A DNA stretch of 64,000 nt from JAANXG01 sp034520625 (lineage in GTDB: Bacteria; Pseudomonadota; Gammaproteobacteria; Arenicellales; JAANXG01), in assembly GCA_034520625.1 (NCBI GenBank), contig JAXHNI010000008.1, positions 558,001 to 622,000 on the forward strand, in the 5' to 3' direction. Numbering within the stretch: position 1 is the first letter of the stretch; each line of letters opens with the position of its first letter. A program made the translations under genes and the position numbers. A model generated the notes under the pieces. That model made no database searches. It was not told where the DNA came from and saw only the letters and a program-made list of their open reading frames with translations. This document shows positions 27,774 through 36,306 of the stretch, in pieces.

Positions 27774-28207
27774 TGCCGGCGTTCTGCTGGATCATCCCCA
27801 AACCCGGTTTTCTCCAACAACTCAAGTTCTGTGAATTCATTCGGAGCCCTCTCCTTCACCTCTTCCCATATTTCTCTGAACACCGGCTTGGACAGATTGT
27901 TTCGGATGCCCTCGTTCCATTCCTTCCACCGCGCCTTACTAACTCGCTTGATTCTCCTTAGATACGCTTGCTCGTTGCTGAGGTCCAAATAGTTGAACAC
28001 GAGTTCCCTTACACTATCCGATTGTTCACTTGGACATTCGTCCCCAATCAGCGCGTCTACTGGAATGTCCCTTACGAGTTCACGATACTGTTGATCAAGG
28101 GAGTCTTCGAATTGCGTCTGAAAGATCTTCCGACTTAGTCGAATTTGCCAAGCCGCGACCGCCACACCAATAGCAGTTGCGATAGACGCTACAGTTCCCC
28201 AGTCCAT
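27770..28207 (-). CDS. Hypothetical membrane-anchored protein
   Basis: A 145-aa protein starting MDWGTVASIATAIGVAVAAW, one N-terminal membrane helix, followed by a charged helical cytoplasmic part (QIRLSRKIFQTQFEDSLDQQYRELVRD... KRVSKARWKEWNEGIRNNL). I set the start at 28207, where the membrane segment begins; an in-frame start at 28306 adds 33 residues without a signal. Single-TM anchors of this shape occur in several island-borne proteins of unknown role. It is coupled to the next gene by an ATGA overlap. Confidence 0.55.
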   Translation of the reverse strand: MDWGTVASIATAIGVAVAAWQIRLSRKIFQTQFEDSLDQQYRELVRDIPVDALIGDECPSEQSDSVRELVFNYLDLSNEQAYLRRIKRVSKARWKEWNEGIRNNLSKPVFREIWEEVKERAPNEFTELELLEKTGFGDDPAERRQ

Positions 28208-28447
28208 AAGTTGATCCTGGTGTAGTGATTTCGCCCGACAGTGACATGGAGTCAGTCGGTCTATTGACTCCGGTGTCAGGAGCCATAGTTTAGATGCTGT
28301 TCTCACTTAACGGAAGGATGGGACGGCCTGGGATCGAGACCCCTCCCCTTATCGAGAAGCGGTATACCCGATTCAGGGGCTCCATTGCCTTCGTGTCTCG
28401 ATACGTGGGGCGGGGGTCGAGCTTCGTGCGTCCTCGCTGCACGGCTT

Positions 28448-28505
28448 CCAGATGGGACCCACCGACCGGGAACCCATTTTCGTGAAACGGGGGCTGGGGG
28501 GACAC
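28448..28505. repeat. Island repeat unit A, copy 1
   Basis: ATGGGACCCACCGACCGGGA, then ACCCA, GTGAAACGGGGG and GGGG, agrees with the unit at 31182-31239 at most positions. On the minus strand both read PP(F/S)HxxGFPVxGSH. It occurs on both sides of the GGDEF gene in the same orientation. Confidence 0.6.
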
Positions 28506-28693
28506 CACGCCCACCGCTACGCCCTCTCGCTCACAGTCTGCAGATTCGGACTCACACCGCGCTCAGTGACTCAACCATCTGCTGGGCGTGCCGCATGATT
28601 CCGATAGCAGCTCTGCTGCGACATGGGATCCCATGTCGAGTACGCGGCAATCGGGGTGACTCCGGCATACCTCCTGGTCCGTACGCCACTGGA

Positions 28694-28780
28694 AGGATCT
28701 CCGGTTTGTGCGATAGCGCACATTCGTTGCAATCCCCGGACGGAACGGGTCAACGAATTCTCAGCGCGAACAGGTCTTGA
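28694..28780 (+). pseudogene. Serine-resolvase C-terminal remnant
   Basis: The frame ending at TGA 28780 reads GTGQRILSANRS, matching the resolvase C-terminus GTVQRILSENEA (32660-32697). At DNA level CAACGAATTCTCAGCG is identical (28751-28766 and 32668-32683). Similarity also continues past the stop (GCAACTGGCCAAAAGCGGACATTT-like sequence). It is a decayed relative of the intact resolvase gene. Confidence 0.5.
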
Positions 28781-28922
28781 CCAGGACCGGGCAGAATGTG
28801 ACTTAGTCCGTGCTGTAACGCATTGCGGACATCCGCATCCATCGAGCAGAACCGCAGCAACTGGCCAAAAGCGGACATTTCTACTGCTTGTTTATATCGT
28901 CTCCCAACTAGTGTGCGCCGCC

Positions 28923-29192
28923 ATGACTTGGTCACTGGGCTATAAACTAGCATTCAAGATCGACATCGAAATCTGTGAGCAGCGCGGTGGTGCCGTCAAA
29001 GTAGTCTCCTGTATCGAGGACCCCGTGGTTGTGAAACACATCTTGGATCACTTGGCACGCCGGGGCGAATCCCATTCAGCGCGCCCGCCTCCGGCCCGGG
29101 CCCCGTGTTCACTCGCCCCGTCCGGCAACCGGGCGCCGGTCCCCAAACCCTATAAGCATCGCTGTCTCAAGTGCTCATCAACCGGTCCTTAA
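28923..29192 (+). pseudogene. IS91-like transposase C-terminal remnant
   Basis: The frame reads FKIDIEICEQRGGAVKV and CIEDPVVVKHILDHLARR, then a Pro/Arg-rich tail. This is the typical C-terminus of IS91-family transposases (xIDIETCxxCGGxxKVIACIEDP..I..IL.HL). The second Cys of the CxxC is Arg here. Nothing of the catalytic Y1-HUH-like part is present upstream, so it is a fragment. Confidence 0.6.
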
Positions 29193-29366
29193 GCGTCCAC
29201 CGCTTTTCAGCAACATGGCATCGCTTGGCCAAAATCCCTTCAGGTGCCTTCAGGTGGCCCCTATCGTCCGCGAGCTATGTGCTATATCCTACTTATCCTT
29301 TCCCCCAAGTGCGCATTCGCGCCAGCTTGCACCATAACGACAAGATAAGAAACTCGAAATCCGGCC

Positions 29367-30781
29367 ATGGCCTACCTCAACAACGTTCTTACCTCGCGGC
29401 GCCACGGAGACCGTACTCTGTCGGGACCGGTCGTGTTTCTGGTTGTCGGTCTCGTTTACGTGGCGCTCGCTCAGTACATCGTCATCCTCAACGACCCAGT
29501 CGCGCTGGGTGCGGGGTTCTGGCCCGCGGCGGGTTTCACGCTGGGCACGCTGCTGCTGATCCCTACTCGCCGCTGGCCATGGGTGATCGCGGGCGTGGTC
29601 GCCGGCGAATTCGGGGGCAACCTCATCCACGGCTACCCCGTCCTGGCCAACGTGTTCTGGACATTGGGTAACTGTGCCGGTCCGCTGACCGGCGCCTTCC
29701 TGCTGCGCCGCTACGCCAGCGAACAGGGAAGTCTGGTTCCGGTGCCCAAGCTGTTGGCATTTTCGCGCTTGGGGTGTTGCTGGGACCGCTGGTCGGCGCC
29801 ACCCTGGGAACCTTGGGATCGGTGCTGGGTGTGGGTAACCCGTTCTGGATGGTATGGCCCAAGTATGTGGTTGGCGACGCCCTTGGAACTCTGGTCGTGG
29901 CGCCTATTCTGCTCACCTGGACGGAGGCCAGGATTCCTCGCCGATGGATGGAGTCAGTGCTGCTTGCGGCCGGTCTGCTGGCGGCGAACCTGATCGCGTT
30001 TCGCAACTGGCCGGGGGCGTGGGACGTGGTACTGCCGTATCTGATCGTGCCCTTCCTGACCTGGGCTGCGCTGCGATACGGCGTTTTCGGTGCGGCCTGG
30101 TCGATCTTCTTCACTGCAAACGTAGCGAACATTGCCACGGCGTTCGGATACGGTCCGTTCGCGTTGTTCGGAGAGGCAGCAGGGCAGGCGGTAACGCTGC
30201 TGAAGGTGTTCCTGTTGATTATGGCATCCGCGACGCTCGTGCTTGCCGCGCTCGTGAATGATCTGGTTGACCGCGTACACGCCGAAGCCATGCTCAAGCA
30301 TGAAGCGCTGCACGACAGCCTCACTGGTCTGTACAACCGACGCGGGTTCGACAAAGCACTGGCCCGGGAGATTAGGCGGGCAGAACGCGACAATAGCCCA
30401 TTGGCGGTGATCATGTTCGACATCGATGGGTTCAAGGCGTGCAACGACACATACGGCCACGCGGTCGGGGACAATATTCTCAAGCAACTTGCGCAGGTGG
30501 CGAGCGCCCAGATGCGGGCCGGTGATGTGCTGGCGCGCTGGGGCGGAGAGGAGTTCATAGTGGTATTGCCGGGGATCGACGCGGAGGGGGCCGGAGTATT
30601 AGGAGAGCGGATCCGGTCGATGGTAGAAAGTGCCAGGGTGGACGGCCCTGGACGGATTACCGTGAGCGTTGGCGTCACGGCGTATCGACCAGGTGAAAGA
30701 CTGACCGACGTGTGCAACCGGGTGGATCGCGCGGTCTACATTGTCAAGGAGCGGGGCCGCAACGCCGTAGAAATGATCTGA
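29367..30781 (+). pseudogene. MASE1-GGDEF diguanylate cyclase (one frameshift)
   Basis: The N-terminal MASE1-type sensor (about 8 membrane segments; FWPAAGFTLG, GEFGGNLIHG) is joined to a GGDEF domain. That domain has HDSLTGLYNRRGF, FDIDGFKACNDTYGH and an intact RWGGEEF active site, so the product would make c-di-GMP. A 1-base loss in a TTTT run near 29763 breaks the frame inside the membrane domain. The first frame reads KLLAFSRLG, while the correct one continues FALGVLLGPLVGATLG. Corrected length is 471 aa. An internal start at 29774 might still yield a truncated cyclase with membrane segments. Confidence 0.83.
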
Positions 30782-31269
30782 ATGGGTGGCGTGGCGCTTC
30801 AATGTTCCCCGGGTCTTTTCCGGCCCGCCCACTTTACACCAGCGTATCGCCTTCATATTCACCCCTCGCCGCCGCACGGCCACTGGCGGCGGGCTTTCGG
30901 GCGCGCCGGCCTGCGTCGTCATGCCGGATACTGCCCGAGGGCCTACGCCGAAGATGGCCGGACGCTGATGATGGAATACTAGCGGCTAGGACACCTTGAG
31001 CGATTCGGCCCAGGGGCATTTGGCGTCAGACCGGCCGGCGGTGCGAGCCCAAGCGCCTGTGCCGGTACACAGTGTTTCGCCCGCAACAGCCGGTTTGGGT
31101 CGACAGCGGACGGGGTCAACCCTCTCGGTGCCTGACGGCCGCTTTCTGGTTGATTGCGGCCCTTGTGCGCGTGACATGGTTCCTTATGGGACCCATCGAC
31201 CGGGAACCCACTGTTGTGAGACGGGGGTATGGGGGCCATCGCGCAACGGTGTGCCGTGCCCACTCTCTG
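30782..31269. other. Intergenic region with repeat unit A
   Basis: No gene recognised. The second copy of repeat unit A lies at 31182-31239. The remaining sequence has several short overlapping frames on both strands without family resemblance. Confidence 0.55.
31182..31239. repeat. Island repeat unit A, copy 2
   Basis: It shares the ATGGGACCCAYCGACCGGGA core, ACCCA, GTGARACGGGGG and GGGG with 28448-28505 in the same orientation. The GGDEF gene and the IS91 remnant lie between the two copies. They could be recombination points or the ends of a lost element. Confidence 0.55.
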
Positions 31270-31700
31270 GCTTCCCTCCCGCCGGCTCGGTCATCTGAAG
31301 GGCGTTTCGTACCGCGCTGTGCAGGGAGCAGTTGTTCGGCAGGACGTGGCCCCCGCCGGCAAGGAACTTAAGCGTCGAACCCCAAACTCTGGACTTGTCC
31401 TCACCGTAGAAGTTGCGGAACCGTTCGGCAGCCGACAGAACCGTCCAGGCCTCCGTATTCCGGTATTGGAAACGGATCTCCGCCAAAGAAGCCTTCACCC
31501 CGACCGTGAGCGGCGTCGAGTACTTGCAGCCCTGTGGCTCGTCCACGATGACGGATGCCAGGCCCAACTTCGTGAGCAGACCCAGAGTGCTCCGGTGTTC
31601 GTCCGCCATCCAGCCGCGGCCGCGAAAGTCGCGCGACCAGCGCCCCAGGTTGCCGCGGCTGGAGCGGTGCCTCCGAAAACGTGGGCGCAGTGGTTCCGAG
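31270..31700 (-). pseudogene. DUF72-family protein remnant
   Basis: The minus-strand frame from about 31640 reads WMADEHRSTLGLLTKLGLASVIVDEPQG, then AEIRFQYRNTEAW, SAAERFRNFYGED and PNNCSLHSAVRNALQM. This is the C-terminal half of DUF72 (YecE-like) proteins, whose consensus has VRFHGRNxxxW and LFNNC. The N-terminal half is not readable in any one frame, and conserved positions are altered (HGRN to QYRN). It is therefore a decayed gene, split further by small indels. Confidence 0.6.
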
Positions 31701-32047
31701 GGTTCCGGACCGCAGAAACGATCTGAGCGCCTCTCGTACAGGGTCCGATACCGGCCCGAGGCCCAAGCGGATCTTGGTGCAGGTTGATGATCTCGTTGTG
31801 CGGTCTGGTGGTCATCGGTTCGGTATGTCCCCGCCAGGGGATATATTCCTTGCGTCTGAGCCTGGGACGTAACGGGCGTAACGGTGACATAACAGGCGTA
31901 ACGGGTGACATCCGCGACACTGGACGTGTGTAACCTCCCCTGCTTCTACCGGACCACTCGTTGCGCAGAAGCACTATACGGAAAACCCCTTCCTCGAACG
32001 GTCAGGCAACCCTCCAGGAATCAACGGCTTACGATGGCGGTTTTTGC

Positions 32048-32077
32048 TATACAATATACACTTGTTTTTTGTATAAT
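32048..32077 (+). promoter_or_regulatory. Putative promoter/operator of the resolvase gene
   Basis: A perfect -10 hexamer TATAAT (32072-32077) overlaps the right arm of the inverted repeat TATACAA (32048-32054)/TTGTATA (32069-32075), 30 bp before the resolvase ATG. Resolvases often repress themselves from such sites. Just upstream (31866-31910), GGCGTAACGG-GTGACAT is repeated twice in tandem. Confidence 0.45.
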
Positions 32078-32106
32078 GAAGTCTGAGCCATTCGGAGGAC
32101 GGGACG

Positions 32107-32697
32107 ATGAAGCGAGCAGTGATCTACGGGCGCGTGTCCACCAAGGGCCAGGACACCGAGAACCAGGTCCGGGAGCTGAAGAAGGTCGCCAAGCGGCAGG
32201 GCTGGAAAATCACCCACCAGTACATCGATCACGGCATCAGCGGGTCCAAGGGCCGAGACGGCCGGCCAGAATTCGACAAAATGCTCAAGGACGCGGTCAG
32301 GAAGGAGTTCGATGTGATCATGGCGTGGTCAGTTGACCGGCTGGGGCGGTCCCTGCAGCACCTCGTGGGGTTCCTGGACGAGATCCACGCCAAGGGCGTG
32401 CACCTGTACCTCCACCAGCAGGGCGTCGACACCACCACGCCTGCCGGCAAAGCCCTTTTTCAGATGACGGGCGTATTCGCGGAATTCGAGCGGGCGATGA
32501 TCCAGGAGCGGGTTAAGGCCGGGCTGGAGCGTGCCCGGGCTCAAGGGAAAGTGCTGGGCCGACCGAAGGTACCCCCTAAGATCGAGCGAGCCATTCTGAA
32601 GGCCAGGAAGAACGGCACCGGCATGGTCGCCATCGCCAACCAAGTAGGCTGTGGCGTTGGGACAGTTCAACGAATTCTCAGCGAGAACGAGGCCTGA
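32107..32697 (+). CDS. Serine recombinase (resolvase/invertase family)
   Basis: A 196-aa small serine recombinase. The N-terminal catalytic domain has YGRVSTKGQDTENQ with the nucleophile Ser (about residue 11), followed by MAWSVDRLGRSLQHL, TPAGKALFQMTGVFAEFERAMI and ERVKAGLERARAQG. The C-terminal HTH (about 160-195) ends GVGTVQRILSENEA. GGAGG precedes the ATG. The gene is intact and could act on sites within the island, since a remnant of a related gene lies 4 kb upstream. No inverted invertible segment was identified. Confidence 0.9.
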   Translation: MKRAVIYGRVSTKGQDTENQVRELKKVAKRQGWKITHQYIDHGISGSKGRDGRPEFDKMLKDAVRKEFDVIMAWSVDRLGRSLQHLVGFLDEIHAKGVHLYLHQQGVDTTTPAGKALFQMTGVFAEFERAMIQERVKAGLERARAQGKVLGRPKVPPKIERAILKARKNGTGMVAIANQVGCGVGTVQRILSENEA

Positions 32698-32983
32698 CCC
32701 GCATCCGCGACGCTGGAATCGGTCTGCTTTACGCTGAACCGCAGACCTTCGGTCCACCAGTGTGATCGGCAGCAACCGGCCAGGAGCGGTCATTTGAGGA
32801 GGATTCAAGCAGAATCGTCGATTCTATCCAAACATTAGGGAAGGTTGGGAACTTCTGCAACGCGGCAAGCCGATCTCGGACCAGGGAGAGTTAGTTCAGA
32901 AATGCTTGCCCCTATCCCGGGCAACCCTGATAAGCTTATAGCTCTAATAATCTAAACCGACGTAAAAGAAGGAGAAGAGCGGA

Positions 32984-33553
32984 ATGGTAAAAAAGAACAA
33001 TAGGCCATCAGAAAAACACACTACGCGCCGTCATTTGTTAAAGGTTCTTGGGGGGGGCGCAGTAACAAGCAGTCTCTTGTTACCGACTCATTGGACAAAG
33101 CCGGTTGTTGATTCAGTGTTATTGCCGGTTCACGCAGAAACATCTCCGAGCGAAGAACCGGAATCGATAGTGTGTTTCGGAGCCAGTGAGATTAGTTGCG
33201 GTGAGACCGTTTCGGGTTCCACCGTCAACGCGCCGACGTATGACTCCCTCCCCTTTTGCGGCACCAGTTTATCCGCGTCTGGTGGCGTCTGGTATCACTT
33301 CGTTGGGCCTGGTGGCAACGTGATGGTCACCTTGAGTACGTGCAACCAAGCGGATTTCGATACGAAGATCGGTGTGTTCAGGGGAGACTGCAATGATCTC
33401 ATTTGCGTCGGCGGCCAGGACGATACATCGGGCTGTGCATTGACCACTGAACTGACCGTGCCTACCGAAGAGGACGTCGATTACCATGTGTTCGTGACGG
33501 GATTCGGCTCCAGCGAAGGATCATTCGATCTGTCACTGATTTGCGGCGTATAG
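32984..33553 (+). CDS. Tat-exported protein with WTKPVV signal and PPC-like domain
   Basis: A 189-aa protein with AAGGAG before the ATG. The N-terminus has a twin-arginine signal (TTRRHLLKVLGGGAVTSSLLL) followed by HWTKPVVDSVLLPVHA. This recurring 'WxKPVVxSVxLPAHA' motif sits at the signal end of many Tat-exported proteins. The mature part has six or so cysteines and a beta-rich pattern (VWYHFVGPGGNVMVTLSTC..DFDTKIGVFRG..DYHVFVTGF). It resembles bacterial pre-peptidase C-terminal or related Ig-like domains. GC content is lower than in the neighbours. Its function is unknown. Confidence 0.65.
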   Translation: MVKKNNRPSEKHTTRRHLLKVLGGGAVTSSLLLPTHWTKPVVDSVLLPVHAETSPSEEPESIVCFGASEISCGETVSGSTVNAPTYDSLPFCGTSLSASGGVWYHFVGPGGNVMVTLSTCNQADFDTKIGVFRGDCNDLICVGGQDDTSGCALTTELTVPTEEDVDYHVFVTGFGSSEGSFDLSLICGV

Positions 33554-33917
33554 CCGGCTGTTGCTATCCGGCGAGAAGCCGGCTACCAGCAAATAGTAAG
33601 CTTTTTGTCAACTCGCGGATCGGACGTTTCCGAGGCTGAGTAACGGGCCTGTGGGGTGTCCCATTGCTGGGATTGTAGAAAGGGGCAGACTTTACTCTGA
33701 CGTCCGCTTCGGGTCGAAAGCCGCCCGTGACCCCATTGCAATCCGGCGCCTGGTCTTCGCCGCATAGCAGACCTTCACGACTCCCACCGCCTTTCGTTCG
33801 CAAAGCAGAGCCGCGTCCATTTGATACAACGAGTTCTCAATAACGGCAGGACCTGATAACGTTGCTTGCAACGCCCTTGGGGTGCGGGGTGCATCGACCA
33901 GAAGAAAGGGGCTCGAA
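33554..33917. other. Intergenic region
   Basis: About 360 bp with no supported gene. It contains GACGTCCGCTTCGGGTCGAAAGCCG near 33700, similar to intergenic repeats I know from other proteobacteria. I saw no clear terminator. Confidence 0.5.
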
Positions 33918-36275
33918 TTGGCACAACATTGGATCTTCCAGGCAAACCCGAAGCGTTACGACATTGATGCCGCGCTCCAGAGCATTTCGGATATCGCGTG
34001 GCGCGTCCCGCAGTTCACCGGCGAGATCCAGCCTGGAGATATCGCAGTAATCTGGCGTGCGGGCCGTGAAGCTGGCGTTGTTGGTGTTGGGCGCGTTGTC
34101 TCCACGCCAGCAGTGCAAACGATCGGGGAAGAAGAACAGCCTTATGCCGCCCCTGACGAGGACGCCATTGGCGAGACGACGCGGGTCGTTGTGCGAATCC
34201 GACCGTGCGACTGGGTCCCGAAAGAACAGGTTGCAGCCCTGGGGAGCATGGGTGACCACCCAATCATCACGGCCCCGATGGGCTCGATCTTCCGGCTCTC
34301 CCCCGAGCAATGGGAGGCACTGGCAGGGTTGCTTCCGGAGCCGCCCTCCTCGCCGTCCGACATCTCGAACCAGACTCTCCCAAAGCCGTTCGCGTGGGGG
34401 GACCGGAGAAAATCGATCTTTTCCCTCCCAGGAAGCTACGAGGCCCTGGTCGACACCCTGGGACGAATCCTCGGACACGTGGAAAGCCACAGGCCAGGGC
34501 GTGACGATGCCGCCTCCTGGATGAAGGAGGAATTTGATGTGCCGGAACTGCGAGCGGTGCGCATTCTTGGCTTCCTGCAGAGTGTATCTCTCATCCGGTC
34601 TGAGGCCGGTCGCCTTGAACCGACGCCACAGGCGGCCCACTGGCTGGAGGATCCGGACAACCTGTTCCTTCTGGCCCTGCTTCATTCCAGAGCCCAGTTC
34701 GTCGGCGAGATGCTCGCAGCACTGCAGGAACCCCGCACCAGCCAACAGCTCCTGGACTACGCGAACGACCAGTACGACGCACGTTGGACCACACGGGCCC
34801 AGATAGACCGGAGGCGCGGCTGGCTGCAGTCCACTGGAGCTATTGCGATCGACGGCCAAGGCCGTCTGCAGATAACCGAACAAGGGCGCTCGATTCTGGC
34901 GCAGTTGCAGTTGTCCCCGCCCGTAAGCCGTGGACACGCGATGCCGGAACCATCAGTACAGGAAGCTTCCGCTTCGAGCGAGAGTACCGCACAGCCACGT
35001 TCCCAAACTGAAACAGCGAACATACCCCCCGCACCTTCCAATGCACAGCGGGCGGACCGCCTCGCCAAACGGCTACTGGAAACGGCGCACGACGCAAACG
35101 ACCCGGACGCGTTCGAGCAGACCATTGCTGCCTGTTTCGACTTCCTCGGCTTCCACAGCGAATGGCTCGGAGGGGCCGGGAAGACAGACGTCCTGCTCAA
35201 GGCCAACCTCGACTCCCGGGATCGATACGTCGTCATCGTTGACGCCAAGACGACCTCCCGAGATGCCGTCCGGGATGGGCAGATCGACTGGGTCACGCTG
35301 CAAGAACACCGCAACAAGTATCAGGCCGATCATGCCGCCATCGTTGGTCCTGCGTTCCAGGGTGATCGGTTGGCGGAGCGTGCCAAGAGCTATGGCGTAT
35401 CCGTGATCGAGGCCGCAGATCTGGCCGCCCTGTGCCGACAGCATGCCCGCGTACCTCTGGGGCTGGACGCGTATCGGGACCTGTTCCGGCTTGGGGACAT
35501 ATCTGGCACCGATGCGGTCGCGGAACACGGCGAAGAGTTCGAAAGATGGCTGGTTTTGGCCGAACGGGTCTACCACCTCATCGAGCAGCTTGAAGGCGAT
35601 GAAGGCGCACTTTCAGCCAGAGACCTCTACTGGAACCTCAGAGGCAGCCCTGGCGGCGAATCAGACGGGTTCAGCGACGATGACATTGCAGCGGTGCTGG
35701 AAACCTTGTCGTCACAGCCCATCGGCATCCTTCGGCGACGAGATGGCGGGTTCTCATCGATCGGGTCCTCCAGGACAGCGGCGCAACGATTGCGTCGACT
35801 GGCGGATTTGATACAGGGCATCAGGGACGAGCCCAACTCGACTGACGCCCCGCCTACCAACCCACCTGACGAACCAGCTGCATCGTCGGGTGAATACGAC
35901 CCGGATGTCGGTCCCACAGTTGCGATGCCCGAACCACTAGAACTTGAGATGCCCCACAAAAAGCGAATCGTGTTCGATGCGGGCATAAAGCCGGAGGGTG
36001 GATCACTGAGCGAAGTTGCCAAGAAGTTGTCCTGTACGATCGGAAACATCCGGCAGCATCTTGCGCAGATTCGCGATCAGTATGGTTACCAGTACCGCAC
36101 CAAGGGCGATCGTTTCTGGATCACGCGTGGACCCGGCAACGGATCGAGTGGCAAGGGAAGTCCGCCAGATCCTGACCGTTCAGATCCAGCAAAGGTGAAG
36201 AAATACCGCGAGGCCTTGAAACGGCAGCACACCGATGCATCCAAGAATGTCCGATGGAGACCGGTGAAGAAGTAG
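33918..36275 (+). CDS. EVE domain - PD-(D/E)XK restriction endonuclease (putative modification-dependent)
   Basis: A 785-aa multidomain protein. Residues 1-130 form an EVE domain (AQHWIFQANPKRYDID..GEIQPGDIAVIWRAGREAGVVGVG), a PUA-like reader of modified bases. The middle (about 160-330) looks like winged-helix repeats. A Mrr-like PD-(D/E)XK nuclease follows (D424 in GKTDVLL, D442-x-K444 in IVDAKTTSR). A C-terminal HTH (LSEVAKKLSCTIGNIRQHL) and a basic tail close it. The start is TTG 33918 with AGGGG just upstream; GTG 33882 is a longer alternative. The architecture points to a type IV enzyme that cuts modified DNA; its target is unknown. Confidence 0.8.
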   Translation: MAQHWIFQANPKRYDIDAALQSISDIAWRVPQFTGEIQPGDIAVIWRAGREAGVVGVGRVVSTPAVQTIGEEEQPYAAPDEDAIGETTRVVVRIRPCDWVPKEQVAALGSMGDHPIITAPMGSIFRLSPEQWEALAGLLPEPPSSPSDISNQTLPKPFAWGDRRKSIFSLPGSYEALVDTLGRILGHVESHRPGRDDAASWMKEEFDVPELRAVRILGFLQSVSLIRSEAGRLEPTPQAAHWLEDPDNLFLLALLHSRAQFVGEMLAALQEPRTSQQLLDYANDQYDARWTTRAQIDRRRGWLQSTGAIAIDGQGRLQITEQGRSILAQLQLSPPVSRGHAMPEPSVQEASASSESTAQPRSQTETANIPPAPSNAQRADRLAKRLLETAHDANDPDAFEQTIAACFDFLGFHSEWLGGAGKTDVLLKANLDSRDRYVVIVDAKTTSRDAVRDGQIDWVTLQEHRNKYQADHAAIVGPAFQGDRLAERAKSYGVSVIEAADLAALCRQHARVPLGLDAYRDLFRLGDISGTDAVAEHGEEFERWLVLAERVYHLIEQLEGDEGALSARDLYWNLRGSPGGESDGFSDDDIAAVLETLSSQPIGILRRRDGGFSSIGSSRTAAQRLRRLADLIQGIRDEPNSTDAPPTNPPDEPAASSGEYDPDVGPTVAMPEPLELEMPHKKRIVFDAGIKPEGGSLSEVAKKLSCTIGNIRQHLAQIRDQYGYQYRTKGDRFWITRGPGNGSSGKGSPPDPDRSDPAKVKKYREALKRQHTDASKNVRWRPVKK

Positions 36276-36306
36276 AATTCCAAGGGCCACGGACCTTCTG
36301 CGTATC

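Larger units (their letters stand above)
28208..28922. other. Remnant-rich intergenic region
   Basis: About 715 bp without an intact gene. It holds a ~58-bp repeat unit at 28448-28505 that recurs near 31182, and a resolvase-tail fragment around 28751. Short frames on both strands are inconsistent with selection. It looks like accumulated insertion scars. Confidence 0.6.

Noticed and set aside
31495..31974. Minus-strand frame of about 160 codons upstream of the DUF72 remnant
   Set aside because: It only partly overlaps the remnant in another frame, and its product has no family resemblance; DUF72 similarity is confined to the neighbouring frame.
32107..32697. DNA inversion switch driven by the serine recombinase
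   Set aside because: No pair of inverted recombination sites enclosing a promoter or gene could be found nearby; the only inverted repeat is the short one in its own promoter.
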